From positions 5,432,680 to 5,496,679 of the forward strand of contig CAXXFH010000004.1 of assembly GCA_963677085.2 (NCBI GenBank): a stretch of DNA of 64,000 nt, given 5' to 3'. The stretch's first letter is position 1; each line of letters begins with the position of its first letter. Below the pieces are notes generated by a model, which saw nothing but the letters and a program-made list of their open reading frames with translations, was not told where the DNA came from and made no database searches. The position numbers and the translations under genes are program-made. Positions 1 through 10,891 of the stretch are shown in pieces. This stretch comes from G963677085 sp963677085. GTDB taxonomy: Bacteria; Planctomycetota; Planctomycetia; Pirellulales; Thermoguttaceae.

Positions 1-2775
1 TTCATGCAGGGCTTCGACGTGCCCGCCAACACGGCAGCCGGTTACCGCCGCACGTTTCGGGTGCCCGACGATTATAAAGGGAAGCGTATCAAGCTACGAT
101 TCGACGCTGTTTACAGCGATGCTACCGTGTGGGTTAATGGGCATGAGGTCGGACGCCACGTCGGCGGGCTAACGCCTTTTGAATTCGACGTCACGGAATT
201 CGTTGGCCTGGGCACGGAAAACACGTTGGCATTGGCCGTTCGACGGGAATCGGTTGCCGATCTGAAGATGACCACCTTTGGAACCGCCTACATTCGTACT
301 CCGTTGGGAGGAATTCCCCGCAAGGTAACGCTTTTCACCGTTCCGGAAGTCCACCTCGAATCGCTTCACGTAGCAACCACATTCGACCGCGACTACCACG
401 ACGCCACGTTGGCGTTGACGCTCTCGGTTGTCAACGAGGGTAGTCAACCGATCGACCGTGGCGAACTGATTTTTGCGCTGGTCGATCCTCAGGGCAAGCA
501 AGTTGACGTCGCTCCAAAACGTCTTTCGTTACCGGCTATCGAACCCGGCGCTCAAATGCGCCAACAGGTGGACATCCCAGTAGTCCACCCCAGAAAATGG
601 GACAGTGAGCATCCGAACCTCTACGTGCTCACGTGCGAAGCGCTAACAGACGGCAAAACGCTGCAAGTCGTTCGGCGGCGAGTCGGCTTCCGCCAGGTCG
701 AGGTTCGCGGGCGTCAGCTATTCGTGAACAACTGCCCCGTGAAACTCCGGGGAGTGTGTCGCCACGAACGCCAAGCGACGCTCGGGCGGAGCCTTACGCC
801 CGAGTTGTGGCGCAAGGACATCGAGCTGTTTCGCAACGCCAATATCAACCTGATTCGTACGTCACATTATCCACCGCCCGAGGGACTTTTGGATGTGTGT
901 GACGAGCTTGGCATGTTTGTTGAATCGGAAGCCCCGTTTCATCATGCCCAATACATTCTCGATCCCGAGTACCGTCGCCTCACACTACAACAGACGGCCG
1001 AGATGATCGAGCAACATCGCGATCATCCGTCGGTGATCATCTGGTCGCTGGGAAACGAATCGCTTTGGAGTCCTAATTTCGAAGCGTCGGCCGAGATGGT
1101 TCGACATCTCGATCCCACTCGACCGCGTCTGATTGCCGGAGGTTCGCCGCACTATTTCAGCAAATACAAAGACAAGCCAATGCCAATCTACAATGGGCTG
1201 GAGATTGGCACGTGGCACTATCCAGGCTTACAGAAAATCGATTCCCTTCTCGATGCAGCCAAACGTCCGCTGCTATTCGATGAGTATTGTCATTTGAACT
1301 GCTACAATCTGCGGGAGCAGGCGACCGACCCGGGCATTCGCGACGACTGGGGACATCGGCTGGTCGACATCTGGGAGAAGATGTACGCCCACGAAGCCTG
1401 CCTGGGCGGGGCCCTTTGGGGCGGCATCGATGAAATCGTTTTTCCGCCCTCGGGACCACCGGCCGGCTGGGGTGCCTGGGGCCTGATCGACTCCTGGCAT
1501 CGAGTCAAACCGGAATACTGGCATGCGAAAAAGGCCTATTCGCCGGTCCGCATTACGGCAACGCAGCTGCCGTTGCCAGCCAAGGGCGAAGCGATCCGCA
1601 TCCCGGTCGCCAATCGTCACGATTTTACCAAAATCAACGAACTGGAGATTGCCTGGAGGCTCGGCGACGAGTCGGGCGAAACGTCGGCCGACATTCAACC
1701 ACGCGCAGCCGGGGAACTCCTTGTAAGACCTTCGCAACCGCCGCGCGACGGCGATGTTCTACAGTTGACGTTTCACAGTCCTCGAGGGTTTCTTGTCGAC
1801 ACATATCGCCTCACGTTCGGAAACGCTACGGCACCACAGTTGCTTGCTCCCTCGCCGGAAGTCAAGCAGAGACTTCACTTGGTTCGCGGCGAGGACGCCG
1901 TCGTCGCGGCGAACGATCGCTTCACCTGGAAGTGGGACGCAAAGACCGGGCTGCTGCGTGAAGCAACGCTCGACGGTCACGCTGTCCTTGCGGGCGGCCC
2001 CCATCTGATGTTGCTGCCGCGCAAGCGTGAGAATTATCGCCAGACGATCCTCGACGAGAAAAAATACGAACCGTTCACCGCCACCTGCACGGAGTGGCAA
2101 TCCAAGTCGGTCGACATCAAAGAAACCGAAGAAGGGGTGCAGCTTCACGTCGAAGGGCAGTACCACGACGCCAAGGGGAGTTACCATATCGACGTCGATT
2201 CCTCTGGCCAAATGGTCGTCCAGTATCGTTATGAGATACTCGAAGAAATCGATCCTCGGCAAATCGGCCTGGTGTTGGATCTTCCGCGATCTTTCGACTC
2301 GCTGTCGTGGCGGCGAAACGGGCTTTGGACGGTTTACCCCGAGGATCACATCGGTCGACCGCAAGGGTGTGCCCATGCCACGCGTGGCGACGATTGGCCG
2401 GCAATCGATGCCCGGGAATATCCGTCTTGGCCGTGGTCTTTGGATAGCACGGCTTTGGGTACAAATGATTTCCGCGCTACGCGAACCTCGGTGCTCTGGG
2501 CAGCACTTCGTAATCCGACGGGGCAGGGCGTTCTCGTCGATGGTGGCGGTCGACAAGCCGTTCGCACGTGGATCGATGACCAACGCGTCCACCTGTTAGT
2601 GGCCGATTACAGCACCGGAAGCGGCGAAATATTCCTCGTTACGCGATCGTTCTGGCAGCCCAATCTTCTGAAGAAAGGTGCTGTTGTTAAAGGGTGTGTT
2701 CGTGTACGTCTTACGGACGAACCGCGGGACATTGCTTCTCCTTCCTCCCAACTCCCACGGTCTTCCTGCCCATGA
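1..2775 (+). CDS. GH2-family glycoside hydrolase, 5' end outside window
   Basis: The reading frame is open from base 1 and the first ATG (4) is internal to the sugar-binding domain, so the N-terminus lies outside the window. Counting from that ATG, an N-terminal jelly-roll domain (about 1-115) is followed by an Ig-like domain and a TIM barrel. The barrel shows the family motifs: SLGNES with the acid/base Glu at about residue 352, and LLFDEY with the likely nucleophile Glu at about 427. A long C-terminal extension follows. By family it hydrolyses beta-galactosides, beta-glucuronides or beta-mannosides; the substrate cannot be told from sequence. Its TGA stop (2773-2775) overlaps the ATG of the next gene, so the two are probably co-translated for glycan breakdown. 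Confidence 0.9.
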   Translation, partial: FMQGFDVPANTAAGYRRTFRVPDDYKGKRIKLRFDAVYSDATVWVNGHEVGRHVGGLTPFEFDVTEFVGLGTENTLALAVRRESVADLKMTTFGTAYIRTPLGGIPRKVTLFTVPEVHLESLHVATTFDRDYHDATLALTLSVVNEGSQPIDRGELIFALVDPQGKQVDVAPKRLSLPAIEPGAQMRQQVDIPVVHPRKWDSEHPNLYVLTCEALTDGKTLQVVRRRVGFRQVEVRGRQLFVNNCPVKLRGVCRHERQATLGRSLTPELWRKDIELFRNANINLIRTSHYPPPEGLLDVCDELGMFVESEAPFHHAQYILDPEYRRLTLQQTAEMIEQHRDHPSVIIWSLGNESLWSPNFEASAEMVRHLDPTRPRLIAGGSPHYFSKYKDKPMPIYNGLEIGTWHYPGLQKIDSLLDAAKRPLLFDEYCHLNCYNLREQATDPGIRDDWGHRLVDIWEKMYAHEACLGGALWGGIDEIVFPPSGPPAGWGAWGLIDSWHRVKPEYWHAKKAYSPVRITATQLPLPAKGEAIRIPVANRHDFTKINELEIAWRLGDESGETSADIQPRAAGELLVRPSQPPRDGDVLQLTFHSPRGFLVDTYRLTFGNATAPQLLAPSPEVKQRLHLVRGEDAVVAANDRFTWKWDAKTGLLREATLDGHAVLAGGPHLMLLPRKRENYRQTILDEKKYEPFTATCTEWQSKSVDIKETEEGVQLHVEGQYHDAKGSYHIDVDSSGQMVVQYRYEILEEIDPRQIGLVLDLPRSFDSLSWRRNGLWTVYPEDHIGRPQGCAHATRGDDWPAIDAREYPSWPWSLDSTALGTNDFRATRTSVLWAALRNPTGQGVLVDGGGRQAVRTWIDDQRVHLLVADYSTGSGEIFLVTRSFWQPNLLKKGAVVKGCVRVRLTDEPRDIASPSSQLPRSSCP

Positions 2776-5171
2776 GTCGATTTCCGATAGGCTGCGTTGC
2801 GATGTTTCGCAGCATTTGGCGCCGACTGTTGCTGGTTACGATGGCTCTTCTGATCGGCTTTGCTTGGCCATTGGCGGACGCTTGCTGTGCTGACACGGTA
2901 ACCATTGTTCGTGCAACCAAACCCCAGCGTGGCGTGGAATTGCTCGATGGTCTGGGACGGCCGTGGCTCACCGGTGCATGTTGTGCCGTTCAACTCGCTG
3001 AGGACAGTAACCTTCGCAGCAATGATCCACGTTACCAGTTGGCCACGCGAACGCAAGATAATCGGACAACGCTTCGCCTGACCGACATCCGCAAGCAACT
3101 CGACCAGACGTGGACCATCACGGCGTTGGACGACCGTTGCTTTACGTTTGTCTTGACTGTCACAAACACCGGCGATAAGCCACTGACCCTGAAGCAGATC
3201 TGCCCGTTGGAGGGCACATTCGTCGAGAAGCATGATCCCAGCAAACGGCATATTCTGCTTAACGGCACGAGCATGAGTGGGCCGCGGCCGACGGCCCTTC
3301 GTCCCAAAGCCAAAAAACTCGAAAGCTGGGACACGATTGCGTTGGAGTCGCCGGCCTTGGCTGCCGGGTTTCTCACGGGCAAGTACAACTTCAACCACTT
3401 CACGGTTACCGAACCCGACGAGAATCCGGCGTTTCGGGCATTCGGTGACTGCGACGGCTGTCGGCTGTTGCCCGGCACGTCGCGACAGACCGATACGCTG
3501 TTTGTCTCGCTTCACGACAACCCGCTTGAACAACTCGAACGCTACGCCGATCTAGCAGGCAAGATCAACCAGGCAAGGATCTGGCTGCCGCGAGTCGCAT
3601 GGTGTTCGTGGTATGCTGGCTGGATGCGGAAGAAAATGGCGACCTACAAAAACGGCCTGGAAAAGGGCGTCGAAGAAAATATTGGCTATGTAAACAAGTA
3701 TTTCGCCAGTCGCGGCGGCCGCACGATGCGCATCTGTGATGACTTCAACATGTATGGCGACTGGCTTAACCACACGCAAGCCATTCCCGGCGGGTTTGAT
3801 CGCCTCGCCCGGCGGATCACCGACGCGGGTCTCACCGCCGGTGTGTGGTATGCGCCCTATTGGGCGTCGACCGAGTCGGAGGTTTTCAAGACGCACCGCG
3901 AGTGGTTTGCTCAAAACGACGACGGTTCAATCTATCTCGTCAAGGATTGGCAGCCGGGCTCGCGTGGGGCGCCGGCGTTTGCCATCTTCGACACATCGCG
4001 AGCCGACGTGCAACAGTACTTCGAACACCTTGCTCGCACATGGCGAGAGCGTGGTTTTAAGTACGTTACCACTGACTTTTTGGCCTACGCACATCGCCCA
4101 GCGAAGTTCTACGATCCGACGATGACTAAGGCCGAGGTGTTGCGTCACGGACTTGAGGCAATACGTCGGGGCTTGGGAAAGGATGTTTTCTATCGCACCA
4201 TCGGTGCTCCCATCGGAGTGTGTATGGGGCTGACAAACGACTTGCGTATCAGCGGGGATTCGCACGGCGACAACCCCTCGGCCTACTTCCGCACGGCCCA
4301 GGTGTGGTTCTACCATCGCCGGCTTTGGCTCAACGACCCCAGCGCAGTCGTCTGTGCTCGGTACGGCGAATTGAAACCGATCGAATGGAATCGGATGTGG
4401 ATGTCGTGGATCGCATTGAGCGGCACGGTGATGACCTACGGCGAGGTGCTCGACGAATTGCCCGAGCAGTACATTGCCATGTATCAACGACTCTTCCCGC
4501 CGCTACCAGTGGCGGGACGACCGTTGGATCTCTGGGAGAACGCGCCCTATATGCTCTGGGGTATGAACCCCGGCGAGGCCGATGGGCCATATGTGTTGTT
4601 CGGTGTGTTCGATGTCAAAGGCAATGGGTCGCGGCAAGTGCGGCTGAATCTCGACGAGGTAGCAGCCCGCTGCCGCGGGTGGGACAAGCCGAAAACCGTA
4701 CCGCACGACTACCTGCTCTGGGACTTCTGGCAACAGAAACTGGTCAGATCGCAGTGCGAAAGGCTGGAACTGCCAGTGGCGGCCAAGTCGTGCCACCTGT
4801 TCGCATTGCGCCCGAAGTTGGGGCGTCCGCAATTACTCGGCACCAGCGGGCACTTCAGCCAAGGTGCGATCGAGACCAGCGACATCGTTTGGAATGCCGA
4901 AAAGGGGCAACTCCGCGGCAACGTACAAGGAAACGGCGGCGACCCCTCGACGCTGTTCTTTCACCTGCCCGAGGCAATGCAACTCAGCCGAGCGACCCTC
5001 AACGGCACGGTGGTCAATACTCGGCAGCCGGAAGCCAATGTTCTGGCCGTCGAAATTCCTTCCCTCGCCAAGCCGGTGCCGTTGGTGCTGTCCTTCTTGG
5101 GTAGCCCGGGCGAAACGAAGCCCCGACCGTTCGTTCCCGGCCATGTTGCTGTCGTTTCGAGCGAACAGTAG
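2772..5171 (+). CDS. Secreted GH36/clan GH-D alpha-galactosidase-like hydrolase
   Basis: An ATG at 2772 overlaps the upstream stop (ATGA); a second in-frame ATG at 2802 begins a cleaner signal peptide (RRLLLVTMALLIGFAWPLA). The central barrel has clan GH-D features: WCSWYAGW near the barrel start, CDDFNMYGDW, then YVTTDFLAYA, whose Asp (about 435) fits the nucleophile, and RISGDSHGDN, whose Asp (about 496) fits the acid/base. N- and C-terminal beta domains flank it. By family it is a retaining alpha-galactosidase or related alpha-glycosidase acting outside the cytoplasm. It forms an operon with the GH2 gene. It could alternatively be an alpha-N-acetylgalactosaminidase. The stop is TAG. Confidence 0.85.
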   Translation: MSRFPIGCVAMFRSIWRRLLLVTMALLIGFAWPLADACCADTVTIVRATKPQRGVELLDGLGRPWLTGACCAVQLAEDSNLRSNDPRYQLATRTQDNRTTLRLTDIRKQLDQTWTITALDDRCFTFVLTVTNTGDKPLTLKQICPLEGTFVEKHDPSKRHILLNGTSMSGPRPTALRPKAKKLESWDTIALESPALAAGFLTGKYNFNHFTVTEPDENPAFRAFGDCDGCRLLPGTSRQTDTLFVSLHDNPLEQLERYADLAGKINQARIWLPRVAWCSWYAGWMRKKMATYKNGLEKGVEENIGYVNKYFASRGGRTMRICDDFNMYGDWLNHTQAIPGGFDRLARRITDAGLTAGVWYAPYWASTESEVFKTHREWFAQNDDGSIYLVKDWQPGSRGAPAFAIFDTSRADVQQYFEHLARTWRERGFKYVTTDFLAYAHRPAKFYDPTMTKAEVLRHGLEAIRRGLGKDVFYRTIGAPIGVCMGLTNDLRISGDSHGDNPSAYFRTAQVWFYHRRLWLNDPSAVVCARYGELKPIEWNRMWMSWIALSGTVMTYGEVLDELPEQYIAMYQRLFPPLPVAGRPLDLWENAPYMLWGMNPGEADGPYVLFGVFDVKGNGSRQVRLNLDEVAARCRGWDKPKTVPHDYLLWDFWQQKLVRSQCERLELPVAAKSCHLFALRPKLGRPQLLGTSGHFSQGAIETSDIVWNAEKGQLRGNVQGNGGDPSTLFFHLPEAMQLSRATLNGTVVNTRQPEANVLAVEIPSLAKPVPLVLSFLGSPGETKPRPFVPGHVAVVSSEQ

Positions 5172-5685
5172 CTGCCGGGCGAAAGTCGTCTGAGCCCCGA
5201 CAACACCGGATGGCGGTCTTTCTCCGTTTCATCCAGGAAGCTTTCCGGGTGGCACCGCGATCACGATGCCCACTCTTTGGGGGGGGTGCGGGGAGGTGGT
5301 GGCGAAAGCAGCGGGACGTATTGGGCGCGAGGCGGCCCACTTGGTTTCGTTGCGGTTCCCGCTATTTGCCCTATCTTCACAACTGGACGCGTTCAACAGC
5401 GTTTCAATGCGGGAAATCGGGAGAGAAGGAGAATTTGCCGATCTTTTCGGTTGTGCGGATTATGCTCGATATGCCGATACCACTAGTGGTCTGACCACTT
5501 TGGCTTTTCGGGTGCCTAGGGCAGAAAAGTCTGGCCTTGATTTGGCAAGCTGCGCATGGCACCCCGGCCCGCAGCTTTTACGATTGACGCAGCACGAGCT
5601 TCCTTTCTGGCAAACGGTCAATCGTTCAGGGGGCCAAGCCTGGCGGGCGCATATGCGAATCAGCGTTACTGGAGATGCAAAAAAC
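5172..5685. other. Non-coding gap between glycosidase pair and efflux lipoprotein
   Basis: The downstream frame stays open back to 5266, but codons before 5686 show no signal peptide or family resemblance. The stretch includes a G-rich run near 5277-5295. I see no convincing gene or terminator; a promoter for the efflux gene probably lies here. Confidence 0.4.
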
Positions 5686-7371
5686 ATGCCTGCCCGTCGG
5701 TTGCACCGATCCTGTGTTCTGTTGGCCTTGACCATTTTTCTCTCGGGCGGATGTACGCCGATCCGGGAGTATGTGGCCAATGGATTCAAGGTGGGACCGA
5801 ATTATTGCCCACCAGAGGCGATGGTTGCCAACGATTGGATCGACGCTGGCGACGTCCAGGTACACTCCAGCCCGGCCGAGTTGGGTTGCTGGTGGTCGGT
5901 CTTTCGCGATCCCATACTCGATGAGTTGGTCGGCGAGGCCCTCCAGCAGAATCTCAGTTTGCGTGAGGCAGGCTACCGCGTGCTCCAGGCTCGGGCGGCT
6001 CGGGCTACCGTGGTTGGCACCCTGTTTCCGCAGCAGCAGGAGATGGCCGGTGGTTTCTCTCGCAATGCGATGAGCAAGAACACGGCCAACATGGAGTTGC
6101 TCGGCAAACAGTTCTACGACGAGTGGAACGTCGGCTTCGGTTTGGGATGGGAACTCGACTTCTGGGGGCGATTCCGTCGGGCAATCGAGGCGGCCGATGC
6201 CGATCTCGACGCCTCGGTAGCGAATTACGACCAAGTGATGGTTACCTTACTCGCCGACGTCGCGGCAACCTACACCGAAATCCGAACGTTGCAGAAGCGA
6301 ATCCTGCTAGCACGTGAAAACGCAAGCCTCCAGCATGAGACCTACACCATTGCCAATGCTCGCTTCCGTGGCGGTCAGGTAAGCGAGCTGGACGTCAGTC
6401 AGGCGGAAAGCACGTTTGCCCAAACCGAGGCACTCGTTCCGCAGCTTGAATTACAGCTCCGGCAGGCGGAGAATCGTCTTTGCATTTTACTCGGGAGTCC
6501 GCCAATCGATCTGACCTCCGATGAATTCGGACGCGGCTCCATTCCGACGGCTCCCGCCGAATTGGTCGTAGGCATTCCGGCCAATTTGCTGCGGAATCGG
6601 CCCGATGTTCGTCGTGCCGAACGAGAAATAGCCGCACAAAGCGCACGCGTGGGAGTAGCAACCGCAGAACTCTATCCGCACATCGGTATCACAGGCACGA
6701 TTGGCTATTCGGCCGAGCAGTTCACGGATTTGACGAAGAGCGCATCGCTGGCGGGTGGCGTCGGTCCGTCGTTTCAGTGGAATGTGCTCAACTACGGTCG
6801 GCTGTTGAACAACATCCGATTTCAGGATGCCAAACTCGCCGAGTTGATTGTGGCGTACCAGAATACGGTTCTAACGGCCAACGCCGAAGCGGAAGACGCG
6901 ATCGCCCAGTTTTTGCGTGGACGGCAGCGCACAGAATGGCTTGCCCGAAGTGTTGCCGCGTCGGAAAACGCTGCCAAAGTGGCGATGGCTCAATACCGTG
7001 GTGGCCTTATCAACTACAACTGGGTGACGTTGGTGCAGCAGAATCTCGTCAACCAGCAGGAACTGTTGGCCCAGGCACAAGGCGAAACGGTTTTGGGGGT
7101 AATCGAAACCTACCGCGCGTTAGGAGGAGGTTGGCGAATTTCCAGACGCCGTTCGACTGCTCCGACGGAAACGAGACCGCAGGAAGCTTCGGCACCGGAG
7201 GGCCGGGACATCGCCAGCATGCCTACATCGCGGCAGCCCATTGGTGTGCCAGTGCCATCGGACTTGCCGCCAACACTCGGGGTACCCGTAGGACCCCAGT
7301 TGCCCGACAACGCGTTGAAACTGACTTCTCCGGCGATCGATCGGGCAAGCAGTGACCTCGGTAGGCGATAG
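5686..7371 (+). CDS. Outer-membrane efflux lipoprotein, NodT/OprM type
   Basis: This is the TolC-like outer-membrane channel of a tripartite RND pump. The ATG at 5686 is chosen because it gives a lipoprotein signal (LTIFLSGGC, acylated Cys23) and has GGAG about 11 bases upstream. The family signature GPNYCPPE follows the signal. Next come WWSVFRDPILDELVGEAL and two repeats of the outer membrane efflux domain, including AAQSARVGVATAELYPHIGI. At 561 residues it is slightly longer than usual because of a Pro/Ser-rich C-terminal tail. The gene converges on the permease gene, with 33 bases between stops, rather than sitting downstream of it as is common. Confidence 0.92.
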   Translation: MPARRLHRSCVLLALTIFLSGGCTPIREYVANGFKVGPNYCPPEAMVANDWIDAGDVQVHSSPAELGCWWSVFRDPILDELVGEALQQNLSLREAGYRVLQARAARATVVGTLFPQQQEMAGGFSRNAMSKNTANMELLGKQFYDEWNVGFGLGWELDFWGRFRRAIEAADADLDASVANYDQVMVTLLADVAATYTEIRTLQKRILLARENASLQHETYTIANARFRGGQVSELDVSQAESTFAQTEALVPQLELQLRQAENRLCILLGSPPIDLTSDEFGRGSIPTAPAELVVGIPANLLRNRPDVRRAEREIAAQSARVGVATAELYPHIGITGTIGYSAEQFTDLTKSASLAGGVGPSFQWNVLNYGRLLNNIRFQDAKLAELIVAYQNTVLTANAEAEDAIAQFLRGRQRTEWLARSVAASENAAKVAMAQYRGGLINYNWVTLVQQNLVNQQELLAQAQGETVLGVIETYRALGGGWRISRRRSTAPTETRPQEASAPEGRDIASMPTSRQPIGVPVPSDLPPTLGVPVGPQLPDNALKLTSPAIDRASSDLGRR

Positions 7372-7404
7372 CCAACCGTAGCATCTCGCGCCGTTGCCTT
7401 CGTA

Positions 7405-10400
7405 CTACGGTGTTGTACTCTTTTCGTGCACGGAAGAATCACCATCGCGATGTCTAAACCGCAATAGCACGTAGAAGAAGATCGGTGTCAGGAAGATACC
7501 GAAGATCGTGACGCCCAGCATGCCGCTGAAAACGGCGGTGCCCAGCGAATGTCGCATCTCCGCTCCCGCTCCGGAGCCCACTAACAGGGGCACCACGCCC
7601 AAAATAAAGGCAAACGAAGTCATCACGATCGGCCGCAGGCGCAGCCGGGCAGCTTCGACGGTTGCTTCGGCGAGCGGTTTGCCTTCGTCGTGCAATTGCT
7701 TGGCGAATTCCACGATCAAAATCGCATTTTTGGCCGCCAATCCGACTAGCACCAGGAAACCGATCTGTACGAAAATGTCGACCGGCATCGAAGCAATGAG
7801 CATACCGGTTACGGCACTCAGCAAGCACATGGGCACGACCAGAATCACGGCCAGCGGAAGCTTCCAACTCTCATACTTGGCGGCGAGCACCAGAAAGACG
7901 AGCGCCGAACCAACCGCAAAAACGTAGATGGCGACGTTTCCGGCAAGGATCTGCAGATACATGATCTCGGTCCATTCATAGTTCACCTGGTTTTCGTCGG
8001 CCAGGCTCTGCATGATCTTGATCACCTCGCCCGAACTCGTACCGGGGGCCGGGTTGCCGATGACCGGGGCAGATGTGTACATGTTGTACCGCATCACCAT
8101 CACCGGCCCGCCGATATTCTCGCTGCTGAGCAAAGTGGCCAACGGCACCATCTCGCCCAACTCATTGCGCACCTTGATCTGACGCAGCTTGGCGACCGAC
8201 GTACGGTAGTCGGGTTCCGCCAGCACGTTGACCTGCCATGTACGCCCAAAATCGTTGAACAGATTGACGAAGTACCCGCCCATGTAAACCTGCAAGGTAT
8301 TGAACACGTCTTGCATGGGCACACGAAGCGACTCGCATTTCGTCCGGTCGATATCGAGATAGATTTGTGGCGTGTCGGCACGAAACATCGTGAAGACGCC
8401 GTCCAGGCGAGGATCTTCGTTGGCGGCGTCGACCAATCTATCGGTTTGCTCCTGGAGTTCGTCCAGATCGACGTAACCTCGTTGTTCGACTTGCAGTTTG
8501 AAACCGCCGCCACTACCAAGGCCTTGGATTGGCGGCGCGCGAAATACCTGAAGCTCGGCGCCGTCGATTTCGTTGGCAAAGCGTGCCCTGAGTTTGTCGG
8601 CGATTACCGCATCGTAGCGATCGTGTTCGTGGCGTTTCTCAAAGGGGGCCAAAATGACGAAACAACTTCCGAAGTTCGATCCATTGGCATTGAGCAGGAG
8701 GGATTGGCCCGCAACCGACAGCGTGTGGGCAACGCCTGGAATTCCTGGGGATTTGTCCGGTGCGTTGGGATTACCCAGGGCGATGCGTTGCACCTTCTCC
8801 ATTATCGCCTGTGTGCGTTCTACGGAGGCCGAGTCGGGCAGTTGCACGTTGACCAGCAGATACCCTTGGTCTTGTTCGGGAATGAAGGCCTGGGGAGCCG
8901 TGGTCATCGTGTGGTAAGTCAGAAACAGCAGTCCTGCGTAGACGAGCAGCACCATGGCGCTCAGTCGTACCATGCGCGCGATCGCCCGGCCGTACAAATC
9001 GCTGATACGGTCGAACAGCCGGTTGAACTTTCCGAAGAACCAAGCGAGCGTTGCGTTGACCGGGCGGATCACTATCCGGCCGAGCAAGCCGCCGCCGAGC
9101 AAGCCGGGCGTCATCAAGGCGAGATACATCGGCCACGACAGTTTGGCGCCTTCTAATTCGCCGTCGGTAGGCAAACCGAGCTGCGCGGCGAAGAAATGTT
9201 TGGCCGCCCACACCGACGCGAATCCGCCAATAATAGCAAAAATCCACCAGGGCAAGGCCTCGTGGAGTGGGTGCCCATTTTTGTCGAGACGTTGTTTGTT
9301 GAAGATGGCCACCGCTCGCGAGGGCGTCAGCGTCATGGCGTTGATGGCCGAGATAATCATCGCGGAGGCGATGGTCAGGGCAAACTGGCGGAAAAATTGG
9401 CCCGTAACGCCGGGTACAAACGCGCTCGGCAGGAACACCGAACTAAGCACGAGCGTAATAGCAACGATCGGTCCAGTGATTTCCGACATGGCTTTGATCG
9501 TTGCGCTCTTGGCATCCAACCCATAGGATATTTGCCGTTCGACGTTTTCAAGAACGACAATCGCATCGTCCACCACAATACCAATGGCCAATACCATGCC
9601 GAACAACGTAAGGTTATTGAGGCTGAAGCCCATCACCGTCATCACGGCGAACGTACCGACGAGTGAAACGGGAACGTCGATCATCGGCAGAATCATTGCC
9701 CGCCAGTCTTGCAGGAAGAGCAACACGACAATTGCCACCAAGATTATCGCGTCGCGCAGGGTTTTGAAAACCTCCTCGACGGATTCTTCGATGAAGGGCG
9801 TCGTGTCGTAGTCGATTCGGTATTCGACTCCCTCGGGAAACTGCTCGCTGAGTTCCCGCATCTTGGCCTTGATCTGTTCGGCAACATCCAACGCGTTTGA
9901 GCCGGGCAATTGGAAGATGGCCAAGGCAACGGCCGGTTGGCCGTCGGCCTGGCAAATCTGGTCGTAGAGTTGTGCGCCCATCTCCACGCGGCCCACGTCG
10001 CGCAAGCGGACCACCTGGTTCGAGGTGTTCGCGTCTTTGGGATCGCTGCCGCCCGTCTTGATGATGATGTCACCAAACTGCGATGGATCGGTCAAACGTC
10101 CCAGCGTGCTCATGGTGAACTGGAACATCTGGTGCGACGGCACGGGAGGTCGGCCAATTTGTCCGGCGGCCACCTGAACGTTTTGGTTCTCGACCGCCCG
10201 GATTATATCGAGTGTCGACAGGTTGCGGCTGGCCATCTTTTCAGGGTCGAGCCATACCCGCATGCTATAGTCACGTTGGCCCAGATAGACGACATCGCCG
10301 ACGCCGTTGATTCGCGACAATTCGTCCTTGATTTGGATCGTGGCGTAGTTCGACAAATAGAGGTCATCGTAGCGCCCGTCGGGCGAAAGCAGGTTCACCG

Positions 10401-10818
10401 CCAGCAAGATACTGGGCGACTTCTTCTTGGTGCTGACCCCCTGAACTTGCACCTCTCGCGGCAACTGCGGCATCGCCAGCGACACCCGGTTTTGCACGAG
10501 AACCTGGGCCATGTTCAGGTCGGTTCCCAAGTCGAAGGTAACGGTCAGGTTGTAGACGCCGTCGTTCGTGCATTGCGACGACATGTAGAGCATCTGCTCG
10601 ACGCCGTTGACTTGCTGCTCAATCGGAGCCGCAACGCTTTCGGCCACCACTTGGGCGTTGGCGCCAGGATAGGTCGCCATTACCTGAACCGTGGGTGGCG
10701 TGATGTCGGGATACTGCGCAATCGGCAGCATGAACGACGCCACCCCGCCAATCAACAGGATAACGATCGACACTACCCACGCCAAAATGGGACGCTCAAT
10801 GAAGAACCTGGAAAACAT
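7405..10818 (-). CDS. RND multidrug efflux permease, HAE1/AcrB family
   Basis: This is the inner-membrane, proton-driven pump subunit. The start at 10818 (MFSRFFIERPILAWV) is the usual family N-terminus; the open frame upstream to 10902 looks non-coding. Visible hallmarks are the first transmembrane helix, the porter-domain segments, and the TM4 motif GIVVDDAIVVLENVER with the two proton-relay Asp residues. TM10-12 end near VVPLLVGSGAGAEMRHSLG. At 1137 residues it is about 90 longer than AcrB: the extra block (about residues 506-596, around 9030-9300) lies between TM6 and TM7 and seems to add two hydrophobic segments. It is co-transcribed with the adaptor gene 73 bases upstream. Confidence 0.93.
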   Translation of the reverse strand: MFSRFFIERPILAWVVSIVILLIGGVASFMLPIAQYPDITPPTVQVMATYPGANAQVVAESVAAPIEQQVNGVEQMLYMSSQCTNDGVYNLTVTFDLGTDLNMAQVLVQNRVSLAMPQLPREVQVQGVSTKKKSPSILLAVNLLSPDGRYDDLYLSNYATIQIKDELSRINGVGDVVYLGQRDYSMRVWLDPEKMASRNLSTLDIIRAVENQNVQVAAGQIGRPPVPSHQMFQFTMSTLGRLTDPSQFGDIIIKTGGSDPKDANTSNQVVRLRDVGRVEMGAQLYDQICQADGQPAVALAIFQLPGSNALDVAEQIKAKMRELSEQFPEGVEYRIDYDTTPFIEESVEEVFKTLRDAIILVAIVVLLFLQDWRAMILPMIDVPVSLVGTFAVMTVMGFSLNNLTLFGMVLAIGIVVDDAIVVLENVERQISYGLDAKSATIKAMSEITGPIVAITLVLSSVFLPSAFVPGVTGQFFRQFALTIASAMIISAINAMTLTPSRAVAIFNKQRLDKNGHPLHEALPWWIFAIIGGFASVWAAKHFFAAQLGLPTDGELEGAKLSWPMYLALMTPGLLGGGLLGRIVIRPVNATLAWFFGKFNRLFDRISDLYGRAIARMVRLSAMVLLVYAGLLFLTYHTMTTAPQAFIPEQDQGYLLVNVQLPDSASVERTQAIMEKVQRIALGNPNAPDKSPGIPGVAHTLSVAGQSLLLNANGSNFGSCFVILAPFEKRHEHDRYDAVIADKLRARFANEIDGAELQVFRAPPIQGLGSGGGFKLQVEQRGYVDLDELQEQTDRLVDAANEDPRLDGVFTMFRADTPQIYLDIDRTKCESLRVPMQDVFNTLQVYMGGYFVNLFNDFGRTWQVNVLAEPDYRTSVAKLRQIKVRNELGEMVPLATLLSSENIGGPVMVMRYNMYTSAPVIGNPAPGTSSGEVIKIMQSLADENQVNYEWTEIMYLQILAGNVAIYVFAVGSALVFLVLAAKYESWKLPLAVILVVPMCLLSAVTGMLIASMPVDIFVQIGFLVLVGLAAKNAILIVEFAKQLHDEGKPLAEATVEAARLRLRPIVMTSFAFILGVVPLLVGSGAGAEMRHSLGTAVFSGMLGVTIFGIFLTPIFFYVLLRFRHRDGDSSVHEKSTTP

Positions 10819-10891
10819 ATTACTTGCGCTTCTGGGAGGGTAACCGTTATGGCGAAGAGCCACCGGTGCGGACGATAACGGAGGGGACCGC